From an uncultured Ectothiorhodospiraceae bacterium (GTDB lineage: Bacteria; Pseudomonadota; Gammaproteobacteria; CAMYNG01): DNA of 64,000 bases. Of the stretch, positions 50,302-59,542 are shown one piece after another. Each line of letters begins with the position of its first letter. Positions within the stretch are counted from its first letter, which is position 1. Position numbers and translations under genes: made by a program. Location: the NCBI GenBank assembly GCA_947259765.1, contig CAMYNG010000006.1, positions 1 through 64,000 of the forward strand, given 5' to 3'. A model generated the notes under the pieces. It was not told the origin of the DNA. It worked only from the letters and a program-made list of their open reading frames with translations, and made no database searches.

Positions 50302-52035
50302 ATGGCTGAGAAAGGAAAAGACAAGGAAAAAGAGAATAAACCCCCTATTCGGCGCGGCTGCGGCACCATGCAGGTGCACGAGCGAATGCTACGCACCGTC
50401 CGAGGCTACCGTGAGGCTCGCGATTCATGCGAAAACCACGCCTGGCGCGCCGCGTTTTCGCCGTATGTCGGGCGCACCGGCTGTACCAAGATACCGGTTG
50501 TAGTCCATGTAGTTTATAAAACCAGTGCACAAAATATTTCAGATGCACAGGTTAAGAGTCAAATCGATGTACTCAACGCTGACTTCCGAAAAAAGAACCC
50601 GGACACCAGCACAGTACCCGCCCCGTTCCAGCCTCTCGTTGATGATGCGCGCATTGAATTTGAACTCGCGACTGTTGATCCTGATGGTAATCCCACGGAC
50701 GGCATTGACCGTGTCAGCACAACCAACAACTCGTTTACCGATGACGACGGAGTGAAATCTACCGCTAGTGGTGGCGCCGATCCCTGGCCCAGCGACCGTT
50801 ATCTCAATATATGGGTGTGCCAACTGGCAAGTTTTTTGGGGTATGCACAGTTTCCCGGCGGGCCCGCAGCCACGGATGGCGTGGTTATCCTGCATTCAGC
50901 TTTCGGTACCACTGGCACTGCGGCTGCGCCTTTCGATCTTGGTCGCACCGCGACCCACGAAATTGGCCACTGGTTAAATCTTCGTCATATTTGGGGCGAC
51001 GATGGAAACGGCTGCTCGGGAAGTGACTTTGTGGCCGATACACCCAATCAAGCCGGTCCAAACTACGGCACGCCGGCGTTTCCAAGCGTCAGTTGCAGCA
51101 ACGGGCCCAACGGCGACATGTTCATGAACTACATGGACTATGTTGATGATGTGGCGATGGTCATGTTCTCACAGGGCCAGGTTAATCGGATGCAAGCCAC
51201 GCTTGATGGTACGAGAAGCAGTATCGGTACAAGCACTCCGTGCGGAAAAATTCTCCCGAAGGAATTTCCTAAAGATGGTCCAAAAGAGTTTCCCAAGGAA
51301 TTTCCTAAAGACTTGCCGAAAGAGTGGCCTAAAGAATTTCCTAAGGAGGGGCCCAAAGATTTTCCAAAAGAGTTCCCGAAGGAATTTCCCAAGGATGGAC
51401 CCAAAGAATTTCCGAAGGACGGGCCCAAAGATTTTCCAAAGGAGTTCCCAAAGGAATTTCCCAAGGACGGACCCAAAGAATTTCCGAAGGACGGGCCCAA
51501 AGATTTTCCAAAAGAGTTCCCAAAGGAATTTCCCAAGGATGGACCCAAAGAATTTCCGAAAGAGTTCCCCAAGGATGGACCAAAAGAACTCCCCAAAGAC
51601 GGGCCCAAGGACTTTCCTAAAGAACCCGTTAAGGATGGTCCAAAGGATGGCCCAAAGGATTTCCCCAAAGATCCTGCGCTTGAGCCACCCAAGAATCCCG
51701 TTGCCGATCCACCGAAGGGACCATCCGATCTTCCCAAGGGTTTGCTTGATCCGCCCAAATCGTTCCTGGAACCACCCATTAATTTTCCAACGATCCCAAG
51801 CCAACCGTTTGGTACGGGTGGATTACCGTTTGTGCTGGCAACACCGGCGACGGGTGGCGCATATCATTCGACTGGCCAACCACCAAGTGACCTTGCAAGC
51901 ACCTATTTGCAGCTGATGTCACATTATGCCCAACTTCACTCACAAGGAATGCTCGACGCCGCGGGCCTTGAGGCCTGGAAAAATGCGGCTGCAGCCTATC
52001 AGCAACTTGTGGGTGGTGGGGGCGCAAGCTGTTAA
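50302..52035 (+). CDS. M43 (pappalysin-like) zinc metalloprotease with long Lys/Pro/Asp/Glu tandem-repeat tail
   Basis: 577 aa; [21 protein letters not shown] (HEXXHXXXXRH), Met-turn MNYMDY; tail [19 protein letters not shown]... over ~160 residues. Confidence 0.88.
   Translation: MAEKGKDKEKENKPPIRRGCGTMQVHERMLRTVRGYREARDSCENHAWRAAFSPYVGRTGCTKIPVVVHVVYKTSAQNISDAQVKSQIDVLNADFRKKNPDTSTVPAPFQPLVDDARIEFELATVDPDGNPTDGIDRVSTTNNSFTDDDGVKSTASGGADPWPSDRYLNIWVCQLASFLGYAQFPGGPAATDGVVILHSAFGTTGTAAAPFDLGRTATHEIGHWLNLRHIWGDDGNGCSGSDFVADTPNQAGPNYGTPAFPSVSCSNGPNGDMFMNYMDYVDDVAMVMFSQGQVNRMQATLDGTRSSIGTSTPCGKILPKEFPKDGPKEFPKEFPKDLPKEWPKEFPKEGPKDFPKEFPKEFPKDGPKEFPKDGPKDFPKEFPKEFPKDGPKEFPKDGPKDFPKEFPKEFPKDGPKEFPKEFPKDGPKELPKDGPKDFPKEPVKDGPKDGPKDFPKDPALEPPKNPVADPPKGPSDLPKGLLDPPKSFLEPPINFPTIPSQPFGTGGLPFVLATPATGGAYHSTGQPPSDLASTYLQLMSHYAQLHSQGMLDAAGLEAWKNAAAAYQQLVGGGGASC
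51349..51564 (+). repeat. Three near-identical 72-nt coding tandem repeats inside the M43 protease tail
   Basis: Units 51349-51420, 51421-51492, 51493-51564: gggcccaaagattttccaaa[ag]gagttccc[ga]aaggaatttcccaagga[tc]ggacccaaagaatttccgaa[ag]ga[cg]; encode [23 protein letters not shown][DE]. Confidence 0.92.
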
Positions 52036-52062
52036 ACCTTTCATATGTTGAAGAACACGATA

Positions 52063-52091
52063 GCGGGACCGGTAATGTATCCCGGTCCCGC
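52063..52091 (+). promoter_or_regulatory. Perfect 10-bp hairpin between the metalloprotease and ATP-grasp genes
   Basis: gcgggaccgg-taatgtatc-ccggtcccgc, no T-run; candidate attenuator/processing hairpin. Confidence 0.5.
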
Positions 52092-52144
52092 GTAAGAAGT
52101 TCCTCGCCAAATTTTCGAACCTGTTTGTATAGGAGTACAGCAAA

Positions 52145-53092
52145 GTGATTTTAATTGTGAGTTTTGAGAACAATGAGCACGTCGATAAGGTGCGAGAGCA
52201 TTTAACTCGTCCATCGGCGATTGTAGACACTGCGTGGTTTCCAGCCTCGTTGGCCCTGGACTCCAGGTGCTGTGACGAAGCCGAGAGCCTGCAACTCTCT
52301 CTTCCCGACGGCCGTAAAATTAACCTTGCCGAAGTGGGTGCGGTCTGGAACAGGCGTATCCGGCCATTCGATCTGCATGACGATTTGACCGACAACACCG
52401 CCCGCTTGTTTGCTTGGTCGGAATCCAATGAAGCACTACAGGGCGTATGGTACTCGCTCGACTGTTTCTGGATGAATCCGCCCACAGCCGATGAGGTATC
52501 ACAAAGAAAAATTCGCCAGCTCCAAGTCGCGCGACGGGTCGGTCTATCGGTACCCGACACCGTCGTGACGAATGATCCAGAAGTGGCTCGTGAATTTGTC
52601 GAGACTCGCGGCACCGGTAATGTGATCCGTAAAGCGTTTCGCAATATTGAGCAGGCACCCCGAGAGACCAGTCGTGTCAGCGAAGCCGACCTGGCTCTGT
52701 TGGATTCGGTACGTTACGCACCTGTTATTTTTCAACAGTTTGTTCCCGCCGATATCGATCTTCGTATTACCGTTATTGAAGACGATATCTATGCGGCTGC
52801 TATCTATTCTAAACCAGACTATGAGGCCGATTATCGACTCGGGCTGGGCAGCGCAACGGTTGTTCCTTATGAACTTCCCCCGGAAATCGGTGCAAAACTA
52901 ATTGAGTTGATGGAAATATTCGAGATTAAATACGGCGCCATTGATATGCGCGTAACCCCGGAGGGAGAGCACGTGTTTCTAGAGGTGAATCCGGCGGGTG
53001 AATATTTGTTTATTAGCGAACGCACTCAGCAACCGATACCAGCCGCTATCGCCGCTTCCCTCGAGCGACACGATCGTACAGTACTAAACTGA
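52145..53092 (+). CDS. ATP-grasp ligase resembling MvdC/MvdD-type (graspetide) peptide maturases
   Basis: 315 aa, GTG start; SQRKIRQLQVARRVGLSVPDTVVTNDPEVAREF, VIFQQFVPADIDLRITVIEDDIYAAAI, KYGAIDMRVTPEGEHVFLEVNPAGEYLFISERTQQPIPAAIAASL. Confidence 0.8.
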   Translation: MILIVSFENNEHVDKVREHLTRPSAIVDTAWFPASLALDSRCCDEAESLQLSLPDGRKINLAEVGAVWNRRIRPFDLHDDLTDNTARLFAWSESNEALQGVWYSLDCFWMNPPTADEVSQRKIRQLQVARRVGLSVPDTVVTNDPEVAREFVETRGTGNVIRKAFRNIEQAPRETSRVSEADLALLDSVRYAPVIFQQFVPADIDLRITVIEDDIYAAAIYSKPDYEADYRLGLGSATVVPYELPPEIGAKLIELMEIFEIKYGAIDMRVTPEGEHVFLEVNPAGEYLFISERTQQPIPAAIAASLERHDRTVLN

Positions 53093-53138
53093 ACGCCGAA
53101 CTGGACGGGCGCGCAAAAGGCTAACGTGCTTACACCGG

Positions 53139-53732
53139 TCAGGCATCAATCACGGCGTTCGAAGTGTGTTTGTAAAACACATCCTTGTTTGCAGACAAAA
53201 CAACGATCAGTAAAACAATATCAATCACAATACTGATCACGTTGCCGGGGAGCTGTGCGACGAGCATTGTGCTTTCACTCATACTGAAGATAACACTCAG
53301 CGCGATGGCCCACAGAATTGAGAAACTAATTGCAGCGTAACATAGACGAATCGCTATCGGTTTAGTCATGAGCATAAGCACACCCGCAAATAGGTAAAAA
53401 CCGGCAACCAACAATGAGACAGCTCCTATTGCCGGCGACCAGGTTTTAAACCATTCCGGAAAATTCATTAGTTCATCAAACGCGCCGTATATGTTTTCGG
53501 TGTCCAACGGCTCCTCATCCGGAGACGCTTGATAACCCTCTTCCCGGCTTTGCTTAATTACAAACTCGGACATTTCACCAATTAGCACTTTTTGCATCTC
53601 CACCATTTGTGGCATCACCATTTGCTGTGCTCCATGCAGAATGCCAAGTGCACCAAACACAATCAACAGTACGCCAACAATGGTGACCCAGGTGGGTGTG
53701 CGGGACTTTTGTTTCGGGGAAGTGCTGCTCAT
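53139..53732 (-). CDS. Hypothetical membrane protein, about four TM helices
   Basis: MSSTSPKQKSRTPTWVTIVGVLLIVFGALGILHGAQQM..., AIGAVSLLVAGFYLFAGVLMLMT, LCYAAISFSILWAIALSVIF, VISIVIDIVLLIVVLSAN. Confidence 0.7.
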   Translation of the reverse strand: MSSTSPKQKSRTPTWVTIVGVLLIVFGALGILHGAQQMVMPQMVEMQKVLIGEMSEFVIKQSREEGYQASPDEEPLDTENIYGAFDELMNFPEWFKTWSPAIGAVSLLVAGFYLFAGVLMLMTKPIAIRLCYAAISFSILWAIALSVIFSMSESTMLVAQLPGNVISIVIDIVLLIVVLSANKDVFYKHTSNAVIDA

Positions 53733-53854
53733 TATTCGGCTTCTTACGGTGGCCTGATGCGGAAAATTTGCTTGCATCAAGCATAGCGCACCTGTGTCAG
53801 GATTGCCGGGACGAGGATTTTTGGAATGCTGCAGGCGAGTTTAACGGTCTTGGT

Positions 53855-54031
53855 TCAGTCAGTCACATCCGGCGATATCAATTCCTCACGCAGCACAGCC
53901 ATGCCTTCCGGGGTATTAATGCCCAGGTGAACTCGCCCATTGTTACTTTTCAGGACGACGATACGAATTTCCTCGCCCTGCTCGGTAAAGACCGAGATCG
54001 CCTCCAGTTCCTTTCGTTGTAAAATCTGCAT
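53855..54031 (-). CDS. Divergent CsrA/RsmA-like protein (58 aa)
   Basis: Read directly on minus strand: MQILQRKELEAISVFTEQGEEIRIVVLKSNNGRVHLGINTPEGMAVLREELISPDVTD*; compare CsrA signature (MLILxR...V.V....G..VRIGI.AP....V.REEI). Below ORF-track length cut-off. Confidence 0.75.
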   Translation of the reverse strand: MQILQRKELEAISVFTEQGEEIRIVVLKSNNGRVHLGINTPEGMAVLREELISPDVTD

Positions 54032-54182
54032 TCCGACCTGCTTGCCGTGCGGTTAAAGCTCAAGACGGACGATTGCGAAATTACGCACCGCCAACGGTTT
54101 ACGGTAACGCGATAGCGGCTCACTGTCTGTCAGATAAATGCACTTTTTTTTGTAGGATTTTTCCTACAAAGAAACGCCAGTG

Positions 54183-54647
54183 TCAGCCCGCACCATCGAG
54201 GCCTTGCTGCCGCCACGCCTCGTAGATCACCACCGCTACCGCATTAGATAAGTTTAGACTGCGATTGCCATGACGCATGGGGATGCGGATCACTTGTGGT
54301 TGCGGTAGGTCATCCAGGACAACCTGCGGTAGGCCGCGCGTTTCCGGCCCGAACAGAAACGCATCACCGGATTGATAAGTGTTGTTATATAAGGAGCGTT
54401 TACCGCGGGTGGAAATAGCAAAAAGACGAGCAGGGGATACGCTGTCAACAAACGCGGCGAGACTGGCATGTTCCTGCACCGTGGCGTATTCACGGTAGTC
54501 GAGGCCGGCACGTTTGAGTCGCGCATCGTCCAACTCAAAACCCAGTGGATGAATCAAATGTAGCTGCGATCCCGTGTTCGCACACAAACGAATGATGTTG
54601 CCGGTGTTGGGCGGAATTTCAGGTTCGAACAGTACGACGTGAAACAT
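54183..54647 (-). CDS. trmL: tRNA (cytidine(34)-2'-O)-methyltransferase
   Basis: 154 aa SPOUT; FHVVLFEPEIPPNTGNIIRLCANTGSQLHLIHPLGFELDDARLKRAGLDYREYA, LFGPETRGLP, IPMRHGNRSLNLSNAVAVVIYEAWRQ. Confidence 0.97.
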   Translation of the reverse strand: MFHVVLFEPEIPPNTGNIIRLCANTGSQLHLIHPLGFELDDARLKRAGLDYREYATVQEHASLAAFVDSVSPARLFAISTRGKRSLYNNTYQSGDAFLFGPETRGLPQVVLDDLPQPQVIRIPMRHGNRSLNLSNAVAVVIYEAWRQQGLDGAG

Positions 54648-54914
54648 AGGTATTGGTGTCGATTACAAAAGTCGGCCTGTAAGGGTAGCCGGTAAACCTG
54701 TTTATAGTAAACCGGGTTTAAGTTGATTACTTTTTTCATGACGGTAACTGGTGCCAACGAAGTAAATGAAACTACAGAGTTCACGGAGAACTCATTTAAA
54801 AACTTTCTCTGTGTCCAGAGTGAGTTTGGTGATTAAGCAGGTCGGTAGAATATACCGAGCACCTCGCCCGCCAGTCTATTTATCTATAGAATACCCGCAG
54901 ATACCGGATTCCCG

Positions 54915-55865
54915 ATGACACAGCAACCCGACGAACGACTTCAAGTTGAATTTTGCGGCATGCCGTTTAGCTCACCGCTCGTGTTGCTGTCCGGCTGCGT
55001 AGGCTTCGGCGAGGAATACACCCGTGTGGTGGGTTTCTCAAACCGCGACGTGGGCGCGGTGTGTTTGAAGGGCACCACCCTGGAACCCCGGCTTGGCAAC
55101 CCACCGCACCGGGTGATGGAAACGCCTGCCGGTATGCTCAACGCCATCGGTCTGCAAAATCCCGGCGCACACCACGTGGTAGATAACATACTTCCCAGTC
55201 TGGATTTCGATGAGACTCGTTTTATCGCCAATCTTTCAGGCTCCACAGTCGAGGAGTACGCGGAGGTCGCACGGATATTCGACGACTCACCCATCGACGC
55301 GATGGAAATCAACATCTCCTGCCCGAACGTCAAAGAGGGCGGCGTGGCATTTGGCAATGATCCGGATATGTCGGCACGCGTCGTGGCGGCTTGCCGCGCA
55401 GTGACGGAAAAACCCCTGATCACCAAACTCTCGCCAAATCAGACGGATATCGCCGAAAATACGCGTCGCTGCCTGGAGGCCGGCAGCGATGCCTTTGCCG
55501 TCATCAACACCCTGATGGGCATGGCCATCGACATCGAGTCACGCACGCCCGTGATCGGTAACAATCAGGGCGGATTGTCCGGCCCGGCCATCAAGCCCAT
55601 CGCGCTGCTCAAGGTCAACCAGGTGTACCAGGTGTGCCGCGACCACGGCATCCCCATAATTGGCCAGGGAGGCGTGACCACCGCCGACGATGCACTGGAG
55701 TTCCTCATTGCTGGCGCATCAACCGTTGGCGTCGGTACCGCCTTATTCTATGACCCGCTGGTTTGTAGCAAAATCAATAATGTAATTGTGGAATATATGG
55801 ACCGCCACGGTCTCGCCAACGTCGCCCAACTCACCGGCAGCGTGGTGCTGAATACGCCCGGGTAG
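54915..55865 (+). CDS. pyrD: Dihydroorotate dehydrogenase (class 1-type)
   Basis: 316 aa; LQNPGAHHVVDNILPSL, MEINISCPNVKEGGVAFGNDPDMSARVVAACRAVTEKPLITKLSPNQTDI, IIGQGGVTTADDALEFLIAGASTVGVGTALFYDPL. Confidence 0.92.
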   Translation: MTQQPDERLQVEFCGMPFSSPLVLLSGCVGFGEEYTRVVGFSNRDVGAVCLKGTTLEPRLGNPPHRVMETPAGMLNAIGLQNPGAHHVVDNILPSLDFDETRFIANLSGSTVEEYAEVARIFDDSPIDAMEINISCPNVKEGGVAFGNDPDMSARVVAACRAVTEKPLITKLSPNQTDIAENTRRCLEAGSDAFAVINTLMGMAIDIESRTPVIGNNQGGLSGPAIKPIALLKVNQVYQVCRDHGIPIIGQGGVTTADDALEFLIAGASTVGVGTALFYDPLVCSKINNVIVEYMDRHGLANVAQLTGSVVLNTPG

Positions 55866-55919
55866 AAGGCCTGTGGAAATTAAACCTTTCACCACAGCGG
55901 CACAGAGAACCCGTACTCC

Positions 55920-56010
55920 CGCCATTCCGGCGCATTCCGGAACGCGAAAGGTCATTGAAACCTCTGGATGCCGGCCTGCGCCGGGATGACGGGATCCGGG
56001 TACATTTTTC
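55920..56010. repeat. CATTCCGGCG-type repeat copy 4
   Basis: gccattccggcgcattccggaacgcgaaaggtcattgaaacctctggatgccggcctgcgccgggatgacgggatccggg. Confidence 0.7.
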
Positions 56011-56087
56011 GGATTCATGGGTGGACGAGCGCGAGTTATTGATTTTTCAGTGTTTTATATAGCTATCCCAACTCCGCGCGCCCTCCA

Positions 56088-56225
56088 CCGCCATTCCGGC
56101 GGGGGCCGGAACCCAGTAAGTCATTGAAACCTCTGAATCTTGGCTTTGGCTTTGACATCCGGCATCCCACAACCTCCTCCATCCCTAGAGTCGCGCGCCG
56201 GGTTGACGGAATCCGGGAACATTAT
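56088..56225. repeat. CATTCCGGCG-type repeat copy 5 (direct repeat of copy 4)
   Basis: ccgccattccggcgggggccggaacccagtaagtcattgaaacctctgaat...cgcgccgggttgacggaatccgggaacatt; shares gtcattgaaacctctg and gacggRatccggg with copy 4. Confidence 0.7.
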
Positions 56226-56510
56226 CAGGTTTATGGTTGGATGCTAGCTGTTGATTTTAATTGTTTTTTCGGTAGTCTCGGCCCCAAACCGCCGCGACCG
56301 CATCACCCGCTATTTCTCCCCTAGCGCCTCGTCGCTCCTCACTGGTCCCTAATCCAGTCCGCGCAAGCCGCCGCGACTAGCCTAGCCGATCCGCTCTATA
56401 AAGTCGGGCGTCTCCGCCGACGCTAAATAAATGGAGCAACATAGCGTACGCGGGATTTTGTGCACGGAAATTGCAGTCGTACTAAGCAGATACGCGTGAG
56501 TGACGGATTT

Positions 56511-58289
56511 ATGACGCAAACGAACCGAAAAAAGATACGTTTGGGCGACCTGTTGGTCGAGAACGGCCTGATCACAGACGCCCAGCTCAAGCAGGCACTG
56601 GCGGCTCAGAAACAGTCCGGCCACAAGCTGGGCCGTACGCTGATCGAGCAGGGCTTTGTCTCTGAAGAAAAGATGCTTGAGGTACTGTCGCGGCAGCTTC
56701 AATTGCCTTACATCAATCTCAAGACCTATAAGTTCGAGCCGGAGACCGTACGCATCGTTCCGGAGACCTTCGCGCGCCGCTACCGTGCCATTGCGTTGAA
56801 GGAAAATACCGACGGCAGCGTGCTCATTGGCATGGCGGACCCGACCGATATTTTCGGTTACGATGAAATTGCCAAGCTACTCAAACGCAATATTCAGCAG
56901 GCCGTAGTGCGTGAGGCCGACCTGCTGTCGACTATCGACCTGGTCTACCGCCGCAGCGCAGAAATTAACGATTTGGCCGAGGAGCTGGGTGACGAACTGG
57001 CCGACACCGACTTTGATGTCGCGCAAATGGTGGAAGGCGAAGACCTCGCCAATGCGCCGGTAGTCAAACTTTTGCAAACCTTGTTCGAGGATGCCGTGCA
57101 AGTCGGCGCCTCAGACATTCATATCGAACCGGATGAACAGGTTTTGCGTGTACGCCAGCGTGTTGATGGCGTGTTGCAGGAACAGGTCATGCCGGAAAAA
57201 CGTATTGCCGCGGCAGTGGTGTCACGGCTGAAACTCATGGCCGGACTGAATATTTCCGAGCGGCGCGTGCCGCAGGACGGGCGCTTTAACATGCGCGTGC
57301 GCAATCGTTCCATCGATGTACGTCTGTCGACCATGCCGATACAACACGGCGAGTCTGTGGTTATGCGACTGCTCGATCAGAGTGGCGACATGCTGGATCT
57401 CGATCAACTTGGCATGCCCGCGGATATACTCACGCATTTCCGTAAAAACATTCACCGCCCGCACGGCCTGGTACTGGTGACCGGACCTACCGGTAGCGGT
57501 AAGACCACTACACTGTATGCAGCACTGTCGGAACTGAATCAGCCGGAAAAGAAAATCATCACGGTCGAAGATCCGGTGGAATACAGACTACCGCGAATCA
57601 ATCAGGTACAAGTCAACAGCAAGATCGACCTGACGTTTGCGAGCGTATTACGCTCGGCGTTACGCCAGGATCCGGACATTGTGCTCGTCGGTGAAATGCG
57701 CGATCAGGAAACCGCCGAGATTGGCCTGCGTGCGGCCATGACCGGTCACATGGTCATGTCTACCTTACATACCAACGACGCCATTTCCTCCGTCAATCGC
57801 CTGATGGATTTGGGTGCCGAGGGTTACCTGGTAGCCACCTCGCTGCAGGCGATTGTCGCCCAACGTTTGGTGCGCAAGATCTGCAGCAGCTGTAAAGAAG
57901 ATTACGAGCCTGACGTGCACGAACTGGCCTGGCTCTACAACCTGGCGGGTGGCGCAACGGAAAGTCTGGAATTCCAGCACGGTGCCGGTTGCCCGCACTG
58001 TAACAACACCGGCTACGCAGGCCGGGTCGGCGTGTTTGAAATGCTCGAACTCAATCACGAACTGGCCGACGATCTGCGCCGCGGCGATACCGCAGCGTTT
58101 GCTAGTCATGCCCGTGAACACAGCGGGTTCCGCCCATTTTCGCGCCATGCGCTCGATTACGCCAGACAGGGTGTCACCAGTCTGGAAGAAGTCATGCGCA
58201 TTACCAGCAGCATTGATGAGCTGCCGTTGCCGGAGGTCGACGAACCCGTCCCTCTTTCCGGCCCCCGGGCAGTAGTTAAAGCCAACTGA
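56511..58289 (+). CDS. mshE: MSHA pilus assembly ATPase MshE (GspE/PilB family)
   Basis: MTQTNRKKIRLGDLLVENGLITDAQLKQALAAQKQSGHKLG; Walker A GPTGSGKTTTLYA; CSSCKEDYEP...CPHCNNTGYAGRVGVFEML zinc-binding. Confidence 0.93.
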   Translation: MTQTNRKKIRLGDLLVENGLITDAQLKQALAAQKQSGHKLGRTLIEQGFVSEEKMLEVLSRQLQLPYINLKTYKFEPETVRIVPETFARRYRAIALKENTDGSVLIGMADPTDIFGYDEIAKLLKRNIQQAVVREADLLSTIDLVYRRSAEINDLAEELGDELADTDFDVAQMVEGEDLANAPVVKLLQTLFEDAVQVGASDIHIEPDEQVLRVRQRVDGVLQEQVMPEKRIAAAVVSRLKLMAGLNISERRVPQDGRFNMRVRNRSIDVRLSTMPIQHGESVVMRLLDQSGDMLDLDQLGMPADILTHFRKNIHRPHGLVLVTGPTGSGKTTTLYAALSELNQPEKKIITVEDPVEYRLPRINQVQVNSKIDLTFASVLRSALRQDPDIVLVGEMRDQETAEIGLRAAMTGHMVMSTLHTNDAISSVNRLMDLGAEGYLVATSLQAIVAQRLVRKICSSCKEDYEPDVHELAWLYNLAGGATESLEFQHGAGCPHCNNTGYAGRVGVFEMLELNHELADDLRRGDTAAFASHAREHSGFRPFSRHALDYARQGVTSLEEVMRITSSIDELPLPEVDEPVPLSGPRAVVKAN

Positions 58290-58290
58290 G

Positions 58291-59517
58291 ATGCCCCTGT
58301 TTACTTACAAGGCCCGTAATACCCGGGGTGAGGCTATTGAAGGTCGCCTTGAGGCGGGCAGTGCCGATCTGGTTGCCAGCCAGCTGGCCAGCAACGGCAT
58401 GACGCCGGTGGATATTACCGAGTTTCAGGAAAGTGACGACACGTGGACGGAGCTGAAAGAAAAACTCACCGCCCGCAAACCGGATCTGGATGATCTGATC
58501 CTGTTGTCACGGCAAATGTATTCGCTGCTTAAGGCAGGCGTGCCGATCATTCGCGCCATTACCGGTCTGGCGGAAAACACCCGCAACCCTGTACTGGTTA
58601 AAGTGCTGCGCGATCTGAACAGCCAACTTGAATCCGGCCGACAGCTTTCCGTCGCCTTAAATCAACATCCCAAGGTATTTAGCAGCCTGTTTGTCAGCAT
58701 GATTCAGGTAGGCGAAACCACCGGTCGTGTCGACGAGGCGTTCTTACAGTTGTCGCGTTACCTGGAGAGTGAAAAGGAAATTCGTGATCGCATTAAGTCC
58801 GCCCTGCGTTATCCGCTGACGGTTATTGGTTTCGTCGCGGTGGCGATTACCATTATGAACATTTATGTCATTCCGCAGTTCGCCAACCTGTTTAAAAGCT
58901 TCAAGGCCGAGCTGCCGATACCGACGCAGATCCTCATGGCCACGTCAGATTTTTTCGTTAACTACGGCACGTTCATGTTGGTCGCGCTTGTTGGTCTATC
59001 CTTCGGTCTGTTTCGTTATGTGAAAACCGAAAACGGCCGACTAATGTGGGATCGATTCAAGTTGCGTATTCCGTACGTGGGCAGCATCGTCACGCGCGCA
59101 ACCCTGGCGCGGTTTTCACGTGCGTTCGCGCTTTCGCTGCGCGCCGGCGTGCCGCTGACCCAGGCCTTGAACGTGGTTTCACTGGCGGTGGACAACCACT
59201 TCATTGGCAAGCACGTGCGTGAAATGCGCACCGGCGTCGAACGCGGTGACACGCTCACCCGTACTGCGAACGCCACCGAGCTGTTCACACCGCTAGTGTT
59301 ACAAATGCTGGCGGTCGGTGAGGAAACCGGTCAGGTGGATGAACTGCTGATCGAAGTCGCCGATTTCTACGAACGTGAAGTGGACTACGATCTCAAGCGG
59401 CTGTCGTCCGCCATCGAGCCGGTAATGATTGTCCTCATTGGTGCCATGGTGCTGGTGCTGGCCTTGGGTATTTTCCTTCCAATGTGGGAACTGGTGGACG
59501 CGGTCAAGCACGGCTAA
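58291..59517 (+). CDS. mshG: MSHA/type II secretion inner-membrane platform protein MshG (GspF family)
   Basis: 408 aa; LILLSRQMYSLLKAGVPIIRAITGLAE, FVSMIQVGETTGRVDEAFLQLSRYLE, VGEETGQVDELLIEVADFYEREVDYDLKRL. Confidence 0.93.
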   Translation: MPLFTYKARNTRGEAIEGRLEAGSADLVASQLASNGMTPVDITEFQESDDTWTELKEKLTARKPDLDDLILLSRQMYSLLKAGVPIIRAITGLAENTRNPVLVKVLRDLNSQLESGRQLSVALNQHPKVFSSLFVSMIQVGETTGRVDEAFLQLSRYLESEKEIRDRIKSALRYPLTVIGFVAVAITIMNIYVIPQFANLFKSFKAELPIPTQILMATSDFFVNYGTFMLVALVGLSFGLFRYVKTENGRLMWDRFKLRIPYVGSIVTRATLARFSRAFALSLRAGVPLTQALNVVSLAVDNHFIGKHVREMRTGVERGDTLTRTANATELFTPLVLQMLAVGEETGQVDELLIEVADFYEREVDYDLKRLSSAIEPVMIVLIGAMVLVLALGIFLPMWELVDAVKHG

Positions 59518-59542
59518 TTTCGCTTTCCGTTTCAATCCGACC

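Noticed and set aside
51349-51564. Possible CRISPR array from regularly spaced repeats
   Set aside because: Units are contiguous, coding and lack unique spacers, so this is an in-frame tandem repeat.
51138-51916. Multiple long ORFs on other frames and the minus strand across the protease tail (for example [17 protein letters not shown]... 51138-51779 minus)
   Set aside because: They are shadow frames of the 72-nt/12-nt repeat, which lacks stop codons in several frames. The plus frame with the metalloprotease domain is the coherent one.
53696-54022. Plus-strand 108-aa ORF
   Set aside because: Antisense to both the membrane protein and the csrA-like gene; no recognisable features.
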